Below, piece after piece: positions 1 to 6,299 of a stretch of 14,673 bases of DNA (positions are counted from its first letter, which is position 1; each line of letters starts with the position of its first letter). A model generated the notes under the pieces. That model had not been told where the DNA came from. It saw only the letters and a program-made list of their open reading frames with translations, and did not search any database. The stretch is from Bog-756 sp052143895 (GTDB lineage Bacteria; Actinomycetota; Acidimicrobiia; Acidimicrobiales; RAAP-2): the NCBI GenBank assembly GCA_052143895.1, contig JBKQRT010000007.1:1-14673 (forward strand). Reading direction: 5' to 3'. The position numbers and the translations under genes are program-made.

Positions 1-102
1 GGCCTCCACCACGCCGGCCAGCCGGGTCGTCTCCTCCAGCGCCGTTGCGGCCGTCGACCCCTTGGCCACCGTGGCCAAGTCGAGGACGGAGAGCGGGACC
101 AC
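1..102 (-). CDS. Luciferase-like (LLM class) flavin-dependent monooxygenase, N-terminal fragment
   Basis: Only the first 34 codons are present; the gene runs off the left edge. The minus strand reads from a GTG at 102 as VVPLSVLDLATVAKGS, followed by TAATALEETTRLAGVVEA. The 'PLSVLDLA.V..GST...AL..T..LA' pattern is the usual N-terminus of the MsnO8/bacterial-luciferase-like subgroup of LLM oxidoreductases. These are TIM-barrel enzymes using reduced flavin (FMNH2 or F420H2) on varied substrates. The reading frame is closed upstream by the TGA of the SRPBCC gene, so GTG is the only plausible start; a GGGGAAGG tract lies about 25 nt upstream, far for a ribosome binding site. The gap to the upstream gene is 42 nt, so co-transcription with it is likely. 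Substrate and cofactor cannot be inferred from this fragment. Confidence 0.6.
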   Translation of the reverse strand, partial: MVPLSVLDLATVAKGSTAATALEETTRLAGVVEA

Positions 103-144
103 GGTGGGTACAACACGCCACCGGCCGGTGGCCTTCCCCGCTGG

Positions 145-612
145 TCAGCCTGGATTGGCGGTGAGCTCCTCGATGCGGGCGAGCGTCTTCTCCATGTTGG
201 ACCGGGTGGTGTCGGGCAGCTTGCCCATCCGCAGGAAGGCCCGCTGGTGGTCCTGGGAGACGTCCCAGCTCTCGCGGACGAGCGTGCCGCCGTCGGCCGG
301 CTCGAGCTCGTAGCGCCAGATGCGCCCGCCGACCAGCCTCCCGACGAAGCCGGGGGGCTTGGCCTGCCAGGCGATCCGACGGTTCTCCTCGAACTCGATG
401 ACCGTGTTGACCATCGAGTACTTGATGCCCATGTGCATCGACATGCCGAAGGTGGCGCCGAGGGACAGGCGCGGTGGGACGTCCCCCTTGGCCTCCTTGA
501 CCGACCCGGACCCGTCGATATCGGGATGCCGCGACGGATCGGCCACCAGGGCGAAGATGGCCTCGGGTGGTGCCGGCACGACCCGCTCGACCGAGACGAC
601 GTTTCCTTCCAT
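145..612 (-). CDS. SRPBCC-fold (polyketide cyclase/dehydrase-like) protein
   Basis: 155 residues. The START/Bet v1-like pattern is visible: an N-terminal strand (VVSVERVVPAPPEAIFALVADP) leading into helix 1, a central run of antiparallel strands (IEFEENRRIAWQAKP, IWRYELEPADGGTLVRESWDV) and a long C-terminal helix (TTRSNMEKTLARIEELTA). SRPBCC proteins form a deep hydrophobic cavity that binds lipids or small hydrophobic molecules; some are cyclases, many are of unknown function. The ATG at 612 is chosen because GGGAGGGAG lies just upstream and homology begins there; a longer in-frame extension to 708 lacks support. It sits 64 nt downstream of the SDR gene and 42 nt upstream of the LLM monooxygenase, all on the minus strand, suggesting one oxidoreductase operon. 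No specific substrate is assignable. Confidence 0.85.
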   Translation of the reverse strand: MEGNVVSVERVVPAPPEAIFALVADPSRHPDIDGSGSVKEAKGDVPPRLSLGATFGMSMHMGIKYSMVNTVIEFEENRRIAWQAKPPGFVGRLVGGRIWRYELEPADGGTLVRESWDVSQDHQRAFLRMGKLPDTTRSNMEKTLARIEELTANPG

Positions 613-654
613 CAGCTCTCCCTCCCAGGTGGTGCAGTGCAGTGGCCAGAGTCT

Positions 655-667
655 CCCACGGCGTGGG
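655..667 (-). terminator. Short palindrome just downstream of the SDR gene, weak terminator or processing site
   Basis: CCCACG and CGTGGG flank a single G, giving a 13-bp near-perfect palindrome 10 nt beyond the SDR stop codon on the minus strand. As RNA it would form CCCA/TGGG around a 5-nt loop. No T-run follows, so it may only attenuate or protect the transcript before the SRPBCC gene. Confidence 0.25.
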
Positions 668-676
668 CCGGCCGGC

Positions 677-1444
677 TCAGAGCCCGGGACTGGACTGCAT
701 GAGGCCACCGTCGGTGAAGATGGTGGTGGCGGTGAGGTAGCTGGCGCCCGGTCCGGCCAGGAAGGCCACGACGTTGGCGATCTCGGCCGGCTGGGCCAGC
801 CGGCCGATGGGGATGGCGGCGTCGAGCTTGGCCAGCAGTGCCGGGTCTCCCACCGTGGACTTGTTGATGGGGGTGTCCACCGCGCCGGGCCCGACCCCCA
901 CCACCAGGATGCCGTGGGGCGCCAGCTCGACGCCGGCGGTGCGGGTGAGCATGCGCATGCCCCCCTTGGACAGGCAGTAGGCGGTGTTGCCGGGCATCGG
1001 CCAGTCTTCGTGCACCGAGGTCATGTTGACGATGCGACCGCCGTCGCCCTGGGCGATCATCTGGGTGGCGGCCAGCTGGGTGCCGAAGAAGGCGCTCTTG
1101 AGGTTGATGTCGAGGACCCGCTCGTACTGCTCCTCGGTGGTGTCGAGGATGGAGGTGCGGGTCTCGACACCGGCGTTGTTGACGATGATGTCGAGCCGAC
1201 CGAAGGTGGACACGGCGGTGGCGATCAGGGTCTTGAGGTCCTCGACCTTGCTGACGTCCGCCTGCACCCCGACCACCTGATCGCCGAGGTCACGGACCTG
1301 CTGCTCGAGGAGCTCCTCGGCCTGCTGATCGCAGATCCAGTCGATGACGACGTTGGCGCCCTCGCCGGCCAGCGCCAAGACGACGGCCTTCCCGATGCCA
1401 GTGTTGCCGCCGGTGACGACGGCCACCTTCCCCTTCAGTGTCAT
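677..1444 (-). CDS. Short-chain dehydrogenase/reductase (glucose 1-dehydrogenase-like SDR)
   Basis: 255 residues, the usual length for a classical SDR. The Rossmann cofactor motif TGGNTGIG is at residues 11-18, the adenine-pocket aspartate at D63 (ADVS) and NNAG at 89-92. The full catalytic tetrad is present: N114, S143, Y156, K160 (Y-C-L-S-K). The GPGAVDTP segment after strand 6 is also typical. The enzyme should carry out NAD(P)-dependent alcohol/ketone interconversion. D35 at the end of strand 2 could favour NAD(H), which is an inference. The ATG at 1444 is chosen because AGGAG lies 5 nt upstream and the Rossmann strand begins right after it; the frame continues upstream without homology. 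It is the first gene of a minus-strand set with the SRPBCC and LLM genes, so the three may act in one pathway on a hydrophobic substrate. Confidence 0.9.
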   Translation of the reverse strand: MTLKGKVAVVTGGNTGIGKAVVLALAGEGANVVIDWICDQQAEELLEQQVRDLGDQVVGVQADVSKVEDLKTLIATAVSTFGRLDIIVNNAGVETRTSILDTTEEQYERVLDINLKSAFFGTQLAATQMIAQGDGGRIVNMTSVHEDWPMPGNTAYCLSKGGMRMLTRTAGVELAPHGILVVGVGPGAVDTPINKSTVGDPALLAKLDAAIPIGRLAQPAEIANVVAFLAGPGASYLTATTIFTDGGLMQSSPGL

Positions 1445-1521
1445 GGCGCTCCTGTCGGGCGGAGTCCGGTGGCGGTGGTGGATGCGGCCCGGCTTCCGCC
1501 CTCGGAGCCGGCCGCGCCCCG

Positions 1522-1527
1522 ATCCTA
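1522..1527 (-). promoter_or_regulatory. Candidate -10 element for the SDR gene set
   Basis: On the minus strand the hexamer TAGGAT fits the actinobacterial TAnnnT -10 consensus. It lies about 78 nt upstream of the SDR start, in the spacer shared with the divergent glycosylase gene. No convincing -35 hexamer is seen at 16-19 nt, so the call is tentative. Confidence 0.25.
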
Positions 1528-1610
1528 CGTCGCGACACTCCCGGCAGTACCGTCCGCACCGCTGCCGGACGTGGTGCGGACTGTCGCAGGACGGTGGCAT
1601 CATCGGCGGC

Positions 1611-2240
1611 GTGGCCCGACTCCCACCGACGGACCCCGGCGCCGTTCTGCGCCGGAGCGACCCGGTGCTCGCCGCGCTCATCGACCGCCACGGCCTCCCG
1701 CCACGACGCCGGCCGGTGCCGGCAGCCGAGCGGTTCGGGGCGCTGGCCCGGACCATCGTCTACCAGCAGTTGGCCGGCAACGCCGCCGCCTCCATCCACG
1801 GGCGGTTCGAGGCCGCGCTGGGTCGACCGGTCACCCACGAGGCGGTCCTCGCCGCCGCGCCCGAGCAGCTGGCCGCGTGCGGGCTCAGCGGGGCGAAGGC
1901 GGCCTCCATCCAGGATCTGGCCGCCAAGGTCGCCGGTGGGGAGGTCTCCCTCGGGCGTATCGGGCGGCTCACCGACGAGCAGGTGGTCGACCACCTGACC
2001 CGGGTGCGGGGTATCGGTCCCTGGACGGCCCAGATGTTCCTGCTCGGCACGCTCGTTCGGCTCGACGTGTGGCCCACGGGCGACTATGGGGTCCGTGCCG
2101 GCTTCGGCCGGGCCTGGGGTCTGGCGGAGCCCCCGACCCCGAAGGAACTGGAGGCGCACGGCGAGCGCTTCCGCCCCTACCGGAGCCTGGTCGCCTGGTA
2201 CTGCTGGCGGGTGGTCGACGACCGGACGGCGGAGGTCTGA
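1611..2240 (+). CDS. DNA-3-methyladenine glycosylase II (AlkA-type HhH-GPD base-excision enzyme)
   Basis: 209 residues from a GTG start. The HhH-GPD core is clear: the YQQLAGNAAASIHGRF helix (residues 51-66), the substrate-site region GLSGAKAASIQDLA (91-104), the helix-hairpin-helix RVRGIGPWTA (131-140) and the catalytic aspartate D158 in PTGDYGVR, where AlkA has its D238. It should remove alkylated purines such as 3-methyladenine from DNA in the cytoplasm. At this length it has only the glycosylase core, without the Ada-like regulatory domains sometimes fused to AlkA. GTG 1611 was chosen because the preceding 160 nt look non-coding; no close Shine-Dalgarno is visible (AGGACGG is about 17 nt away), so leaderless or weak initiation is possible. 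The gene is divergent from the SDR gene and convergent with the chitinase. Confidence 0.88.
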   Translation: MARLPPTDPGAVLRRSDPVLAALIDRHGLPPRRRPVPAAERFGALARTIVYQQLAGNAAASIHGRFEAALGRPVTHEAVLAAAPEQLAACGLSGAKAASIQDLAAKVAGGEVSLGRIGRLTDEQVVDHLTRVRGIGPWTAQMFLLGTLVRLDVWPTGDYGVRAGFGRAWGLAEPPTPKELEAHGERFRPYRSLVAWYCWRVVDDRTAEV

Positions 2241-2243
2241 GGC

Positions 2244-2265
2244 GGCTGACGGGTGCGGGTCAGCC
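2244..2265. terminator. Bidirectional terminator-like hairpin between convergent genes
   Basis: GGCTGAC (2244-2250) and GTCAGCC (2259-2265) form a 7-bp perfect stem with an 8-nt loop. The hairpin sits exactly between the stop codons of the plus-strand glycosylase (2240) and the minus-strand chitinase (2260-2262), overlapping the latter. There is no U-tract, which is common for GC-rich actinobacterial terminators. Confidence 0.5.
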
Positions 2266-3252
2266 CTGATAGTGGGCGACGAGCGAGGTGAAGGCGTAGA
2301 GCGCCTGGGCGATGCCGCTGCAGCTGTCGGAGGCCGGGGCGCCGGCCGGGCACGGGCGGTCGCGGTTGACCGACCAGAACGTGAAGCGGGCCAGGTGGTT
2401 CGACTGGGAGAAGGCCAACATGGTCTGGAAGTCGCCCAGGGAGACGGTCTCGTCGGTCTCGTCGGTCTGGCCGTTCATCGACGAGATGCCGATGTGCTGG
2501 TAGGCCGCTGGTGCCGACTCGTGGTAGGCGGCCACCAGGTCGGTGTCGAGCCCCTCGGCGGCCTCGATCGACGTGGCGCCCATGTCGGCGACCGGCGCGC
2601 CGAAGTCGAACGGCATGATGGTCCAGGCGTAGGGCTGGAACCCGAGGGCGGCCGCCTGGTCGATCATGGCCACCCCGTCAGCATCGGGGCCGTTCTCGTC
2701 GGTGCCGAAGGTGACCGAGATCTCGAGCCCCGGATCCGCCTGCTGCAGCGCGGCCAGCGCGGCGATCACACGCTGACGGGTCTTGGCCTCGGTGAATTCG
2801 GTGTGCTCGATGTCCACGTCGACGGCCCGGAGGGCGTAGGCGGTGACCACCTTCCGGTAGGCGGCGGTGAGGGCGGCCACCGTCTTGCACGACGAGCCGA
2901 GCTTCTTTCCGTTCCAGCCGCCGATGGAGACGTCCACGTCACCGCCGGCAGCACGGATGGCCGTGATGGTCGAGGCGTCGACGCCGCCGGTCAGCGGGCG
3001 TGCGCCGTCCCACTCGGGGTTGCACGAGCCGTGGGAGAGGATGAAGGCGAGGGTGACGTCGTGCACGCCGGTGGCCGCCATCACTTGGGTGGGAGGCTCC
3101 GGATCCCCCCATCCGAGGTACTCGTAAGGGGCGGCCATCGCCACCGGCTGGGTCGCCGAAGCGGCTGTACTGGCTACCCCGGACAGCACGGTGAAAGACA
3201 GCACCACGGCCGCCATGACGGCCGCCGCCACCCCGCCGCGCCGAAGTTCCAC
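2260..3252 (-). CDS. Secreted GH18 chitinase-like glycoside hydrolase
   Basis: 330 residues from a GTG start with GGAGG 9 nt upstream. Residues 1-33 form a signal peptide (RR, then a hydrophobic AVMAAVVLSFTVLSGVAS stretch, probable cleavage after ASA), so the product is exported. The GH18 signatures are SIGG (109-112), the catalytic strand VDVDIE (144-149) with E149 as predicted acid/base, and MPFDFG (213-218). The usual DGxDxDxE appears as RAVDVDIE, so the first D-G pair is lost while D145, D147 and E149 remain. Four cysteines (C77, C122, C301, C311) could form two disulfides. There is no carbohydrate-binding module. The APYEYLGWGDPEPP opening and FWSVNRDRPC near the end recall the small Streptomyces chitinase group. 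Likely role: hydrolysis of extracellular chitin or related GlcNAc polymers. It is transcribed alone, with its own promoter spacer after zwf. Confidence 0.88.
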   Translation of the reverse strand: MELRRGGVAAAVMAAVVLSFTVLSGVASTAASATQPVAMAAPYEYLGWGDPEPPTQVMAATGVHDVTLAFILSHGSCNPEWDGARPLTGGVDASTITAIRAAGGDVDVSIGGWNGKKLGSSCKTVAALTAAYRKVVTAYALRAVDVDIEHTEFTEAKTRQRVIAALAALQQADPGLEISVTFGTDENGPDADGVAMIDQAAALGFQPYAWTIMPFDFGAPVADMGATSIEAAEGLDTDLVAAYHESAPAAYQHIGISSMNGQTDETDETVSLGDFQTMLAFSQSNHLARFTFWSVNRDRPCPAGAPASDSCSGIAQALYAFTSLVAHYQG

Positions 3253-3306
3253 GTCCTGTCGCCTCCGGTGGTCGTGTCCGGCCCGCGGTCGACCGGAGCC
3301 GTCCGC

Positions 3307-3312
3307 AGTCTA
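3307..3312 (-). promoter_or_regulatory. Candidate -10 element for the chitinase gene
   Basis: The minus strand carries TAGACT (TAnnnT) about 55 nt upstream of the GTG start, between the zwf stop and the chitinase. The -35 region is GC-rich and not recognisable. If used, it gives a 5' leader of roughly 48 nt that contains the GGAGG ribosome binding site. Confidence 0.3.
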
Positions 3313-3338
3313 CGGCGCCCGGCCCCGACGCCGCCTGG

Positions 3339-4841
3339 TCAGCCGGCCGTCCGCCAGCCCCGCTCGAACGGCAGCCGCCAGGAGTCAGGGGCGATGAGCT
3401 CGTGGATGCGCTCGGGCCCCCACGAGCCGGCCGGGTAGGTCTCGACCGCCGGCGGTCGCTCGAGCAGCGGTGCCGAGATCTCCCACAGGCGCTCGATGTC
3501 GTCGGCCGGGGTGAACAGGGTGTGGTCGCCGCTCATGGCGTCGTGGATGAGGCGCTCGTAGGCCTCGAGCACGTCGGTCTCGTAGGAGGTCTCGTGGAGG
3601 GCGAACTGGAGGCTGAGCTTGTCCAGCCGCATGCCCGGCCCCGGTCGCTTCCCGTAGAACGAGAGGGAGAGCTTCGACGAGTCGGCGAGGTCGAACGTAA
3701 GGTGGTCGGGCCCGTGGGCCCCCATGCCGGAGTCGGCCGGGAACATGCTCTTCGGGGGCTCGCGGAAGGCGATGGAGATGATACGGGCCCCCTGGGCCAG
3801 GTTCTTGCCGGTGCGGAGGTAGAAGGGGACCCCGGCCCACCGCCAGTTGTCGATCTCGCAACGGAGGGCGATGAACGTCTCGGTGTCGGAGTCCTCGGCC
3901 ACCCCCGGCGTCGAGCGGTAGCCCTCGTACTGCCCCTGGACCACCCGGTCGACGTCGATCGGTCGCATGGAGCGGAACACCTTGTTCTTCTCCTCGCTGA
4001 TCGACCTCGGCTCGAGCGACGTGGACGGTTCCATGGCCATGAACGCCAGCACCTGGAAGAGGTGCGTGACCACCATGTCGCGAAAGGCGCCGATGCCCTC
4101 GTAGAAGGAGGCGCGTCCGTCCACCGAGAGCGTCTCGGGCACGTCGATCTGCACGTGGTCGATGTGGTTCCGGTTCCAGATGGGCTCGAACAGGCCGTTG
4201 GCGAACCGGAAGGCGAGGATGTTCTGCGCCGCCTCCTTCCCCAGAAAGTGGTCGATCCGGTAGACCTGCTCGGGGGAGAAGGCCCGGTGCACCGCGTCAT
4301 TGAGGACCTTGGCCGACGTGAGGTCGATCCCGAACGGCTTCTCCATGATGATTCGCGACCGCTCCACCAGGCCGGCGTCGCCGAGGGTCTGCACAACCGG
4401 ATGGGTCGACGAGGGGGGGATGCTGAGATAGTGCAGACGGCGGCTCGGCCCGCCGAGCGACTGCTCGACCCTCGTGACCCGGTCGGCCAGGGCGCCCGGC
4501 CCGTGGACCTGGGGTACATAGTGGAGGCGCTCCCGGAAGACGGGCCAGTGCGCGTCGACGATGTCCCGCCGGGCGAATTCCTCACAGGCCCGCCGGGCGA
4601 AGGCGTGGAACGCCTCGTCGTCGAAGTCGTCGAGCGAGGTCCCCACTACCCGGTACTCGGGAAACAGGCCGGACTGCGAGAGGCGGAGCAGCCCGGGGAG
4701 GAGCTTGCGCCGGGCCAGATCACCGGTGGCGCCGAAGAGGACGATGACGTGGGGGTGGAGCGGCTCGCCGAAGGCCCGGCCCGTGTCGCCCCCCGGCGGG
4801 GCGTCGACGGTAGGCCGTCCGGTCTCTGCCGCAGCGGTCAT
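3339..4841 (-). CDS. zwf: Glucose-6-phosphate 1-dehydrogenase
   Basis: 500 residues, normal for the family. It oxidises glucose 6-phosphate to 6-phosphogluconolactone with NADP(+), the entry step of the oxidative pentose phosphate and Entner-Doudoroff routes. Visible motifs are the coenzyme fold GATGDLA (37-43), EKPFG (167-171) and the active-site signature RIDHFLGKE (195-203) with the substrate-binding H198 and K202; a further conserved histidine is in DMVVTHLFQVL. The ATG at 4841 is chosen over an in-frame GTG at 4892 because GGGAG lies 5 nt upstream of the former and nothing SD-like precedes the latter. The gene is not accompanied by its common partners (opcA, tal, tkt, gnd, pgl) within the window. 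The NERD gene lies 129 nt upstream on the same strand; a TTGACA-like hexamer at 4930-4935 suggests its own promoter, although no good -10 follows. Confidence 0.96.
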   Translation of the reverse strand: MTAAAETGRPTVDAPPGGDTGRAFGEPLHPHVIVLFGATGDLARRKLLPGLLRLSQSGLFPEYRVVGTSLDDFDDEAFHAFARRACEEFARRDIVDAHWPVFRERLHYVPQVHGPGALADRVTRVEQSLGGPSRRLHYLSIPPSSTHPVVQTLGDAGLVERSRIIMEKPFGIDLTSAKVLNDAVHRAFSPEQVYRIDHFLGKEAAQNILAFRFANGLFEPIWNRNHIDHVQIDVPETLSVDGRASFYEGIGAFRDMVVTHLFQVLAFMAMEPSTSLEPRSISEEKNKVFRSMRPIDVDRVVQGQYEGYRSTPGVAEDSDTETFIALRCEIDNWRWAGVPFYLRTGKNLAQGARIISIAFREPPKSMFPADSGMGAHGPDHLTFDLADSSKLSLSFYGKRPGPGMRLDKLSLQFALHETSYETDVLEAYERLIHDAMSGDHTLFTPADDIERLWEISAPLLERPPAVETYPAGSWGPERIHELIAPDSWRLPFERGWRTAG

Positions 4842-4970
4842 CCTGGCTCCCTGGGCGACGCGCGCGGCGTCGTTGCGGACGACGGTATCCACGGTGTGTT
4901 TCGTGCCGGTGACGGGCGAGCGAGCACCGTGTCAACGGGGGCGAGGGCCCCGCGAGGCCTATCCGGAGCG

Positions 4971-5615
4971 TCAGGTGGTGGGCAGGTGCTCGGCGATCAT
5001 GACCGAGACCTCCTGCACGGTGGGCGAGTCCATCACCCCGGGTGTCTGGACCCGCAGCGCCGTGAGCTTGGGCCATCCCACCCACACGTCGCCGATCTGC
5101 AGGGCCGAGGCGAAGCCCCACTCCGCCCGGGTGAGGCAGAGCATGCCGTGCACCGGGACCTCGCATCCCCAGGAGGTCGTGTCCAGGGTGGCCCGCACGG
5201 CCTCCAACTGACGAGTCACCTGCTCGACCGCTGCACTGCAGTCCCGCCGGCCGACGTGGAGCTCGTGTGGGCCCAGGTTGTTTATGGTGCCGGGGCGCTT
5301 GGTGTGGACCAGACCCTTGTAGTGCTTGGCGTCGATCACGTAGACACCCGAGGACGAGACGGCGATGAGCTTGATGCTGGTCCGGGAGCCCGGGACCCGG
5401 CGGTCGTTGAGCACGATGACCCCGTCGCCCTCCACGATGCGGAGCCGGGCACGAGCCCGGCGGTCACCCTCGGCCCGCTCGACCCACGCTCGGCCGTGCA
5501 TCGACCGGGCGTGGTGGCGCGGCGTGGCTCCGTCACCGTCGGCGGCCGACGTGGGCGAGGCGTGCGCCACGGCGGTCGACTCTGCCGGCTCCGACGATTC
5601 CCCCATCCGGCCCAT
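4971..5615 (-). CDS. NERD (nuclease-related) domain protein
   Basis: 214 residues from ATG 5615 (ATG 5606 is an equal alternative). Residues 1-38 are low-complexity and Ala/Ser/His-rich. The NERD domain spans about 41-145: WVERAEGD, LNDRRVPGSR (69-78), then VYVIDAKHYKG (91-101) with the D-x-K pair D95/K97, and a late glutamine helix (AAVEQVTRQLEAV). NERD domains are PD-(D/E)xK-like and are thought to act on nucleic acids. The strand that normally reads N-I-D-H here reads S-I-K-L (80-83), removing the usual acidic residue, so catalysis is doubtful. The frame stays open to 5714, but codons 5616-5714 are AT-rich at third positions (CAA, AAT, AAA, TCA, GCT, CCT), unlike the gene, and no SD precedes any start. 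The C-terminus (GMLCLTRAEWGF...) is a further beta-rich segment. Precise role unknown. Confidence 0.82.
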   Translation of the reverse strand: MGRMGESSEPAESTAVAHASPTSAADGDGATPRHHARSMHGRAWVERAEGDRRARARLRIVEGDGVIVLNDRRVPGSRTSIKLIAVSSSGVYVIDAKHYKGLVHTKRPGTINNLGPHELHVGRRDCSAAVEQVTRQLEAVRATLDTTSWGCEVPVHGMLCLTRAEWGFASALQIGDVWVGWPKLTALRVQTPGVMDSPTVQEVSVMIAEHLPTT

Positions 5616-5693
5616 CGTAGGAGGAGCCGCAGCTGAAACGGGGCTTTTCCGGCAGGACGGCCCGTCGCCCGGCAAGCGCCAATTCCGTTGCAA

Positions 5694-5725
5694 CCGGGCC
5701 ATGGGCATTCCCATCGGAGGCCCGG
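5694..5725. other. Strong inverted repeat in the NERD/CBS divergent spacer
   Basis: CCGGGCC-ATGGG (5694-5705) pairs with CCCAT (5710-5714) and GGCCCGG (5719-5725) across a 4-nt loop (CATT) and a 4-nt bulge, giving 12 base pairs. It lies about 75 nt upstream of the CBS gene and, on the other strand, 79 nt upstream of the NERD start. It may be an operator or a leader stem-loop. Confidence 0.45.
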
Positions 5726-5746
5726 GGCGCGAAGATGGGCCAGCGG

Positions 5747-5772
5747 GTGCACCGGTACCCGCCTCGGTGCAC
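5747..5772 (+). other. Stem-loop in the leader of the CBS gene
   Basis: GTGCACCG (5747-5754) and CGGTGCAC (5765-5772) make an 8-bp perfect stem with a 10-nt loop. It ends 28 nt before the CBS start codon and just ahead of the G-rich ribosome binding region (G-runs at 5780-5784, 5792-5796 and 5798-5800). If transcribed it would be part of a structured 5' UTR. Confidence 0.5.
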
Positions 5773-5800
5773 GTGGTTCGGGGGCTTGAAAGGGGGAGGG

Positions 5801-6232
5801 ATGCTGGTTTCCAACCTGCTCGAGGCCAAGGGGACGGCGGTCGCCACCATCGGGCCCGGGGCCACGGTGGCCGACGTCGTGTCCGAGCTGGCCCGGCACC
5901 GCATCGGGGCGCTGGTGGTGTCGGCCGATGGTGTCCGCATCGATGGCATCGTGTCCGAACGGGACATCGTCCTGCGGCTCAGCGACGTGCGGGCCGACCT
6001 CCTCGGCGAACCGGTGACGGCCATCATGTCGACCTCGGTCCGGGTGTGTGCCCCCGGCGACCACGTCGACTCGATCATGAACCTCATGACCGAACAGCGG
6101 ATCCGCCACGTCCCCGTGGTCGAGGATCACCGCCTGGTGGGCATCGTGAGCATCGGCGACGTGGTCAAGAGCCGGATCCGCGAGCTCGAGAAGGACCGCA
6201 ACGAGCTGATGGAGTACATCACCGCCCGGTAG
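5801..6232 (+). CDS. Protein of two CBS domains (Bateman module)
   Basis: 143 residues made almost entirely of two CBS motifs: CBS1 at about 7-60 (ATVADVVSELARHRIGALVV, IDGIVSERDIV) and CBS2 at about 77-130 (DSIMNLMTEQRIRHVPVVE, RLVGIVSIGDVV). It ends in a charged helix (SRIRELEKDRNELMEYI). CBS pairs bind adenosyl ligands such as AMP, ATP or SAM and usually regulate a partner; no effector domain is attached, so the partner must be encoded elsewhere. The ATG at 5801 is preceded directly by AGGGGGAGGG; an upstream in-frame ATG at 5735 would run through the leader stem-loop and gives non-homologous sequence. The next gene, a chelatase, starts 67 nt downstream but has its own promoter-like element, so co-function is uncertain. 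Confidence 0.92.
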   Translation: MLVSNLLEAKGTAVATIGPGATVADVVSELARHRIGALVVSADGVRIDGIVSERDIVLRLSDVRADLLGEPVTAIMSTSVRVCAPGDHVDSIMNLMTEQRIRHVPVVEDHRLVGIVSIGDVVKSRIRELEKDRNELMEYITAR

Positions 6233-6250
6233 GCATCGGTAGATCTCGAT

Positions 6251-6269
6251 CGGTCCGCCGTGGGGACCG
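6251..6269 (+). terminator. Weak terminator-like hairpin after the CBS gene
   Basis: CGGTCC (6251-6256) and GGACCG (6264-6269) form a 6-bp stem with a 7-nt loop, 18 nt after the CBS stop codon. No T-run follows. It overlaps the place where a -35 element for the next gene would be, so it could instead be regulatory. Confidence 0.3.
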
Positions 6270-6287
6270 CTCCCGCTCGGGGCCACC

Positions 6288-6293
6288 TAACCT
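6288..6293 (+). promoter_or_regulatory. Candidate -10 box placing transcription start at the CbiX-like ATG
   Basis: TAACCT fits TAnnnT and ends 7 nt before the ATG at 6300, the spacing seen for leaderless actinobacterial transcripts. No good Shine-Dalgarno is present (only GGTGG touching the ATG), which fits leaderless translation. The -35 region (GGACCG) is poor. Confidence 0.35.
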
Positions 6294-6299
6294 CGGTGG

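Noticed and set aside
320..2269. A 649-codon open frame on the plus strand over the SDR gene and the glycosylase
   Set aside because: It is antisense to the SDR gene and out of frame with the real glycosylase; the product has no domain features.
2445..2470. Tandem GTCTCGTCG-like repeat as a regulatory element
   Set aside because: It lies inside the chitinase coding sequence and simply encodes the TDETDET stretch.
4842..4892. Longer zwf product from a GTG at 4892
   Set aside because: No ribosome binding site precedes it, and the extra 17 residues lie outside the conserved enzyme; ATG 4841 has GGGAG at good spacing.
3402..5636. A 744-codon open frame on the plus strand opposite zwf and the NERD gene
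   Set aside because: It is the GC-skew shadow of the minus-strand genes: Gly/Arg/Asp/Val low-complexity composition, no domain, and it crosses two well-supported genes.
6233..6299. Cobalamin riboswitch upstream of the CbiX-like gene
   Set aside because: The spacer is just 67 nt and contains no B12-box-like sequence; a cobalamin riboswitch needs far more.
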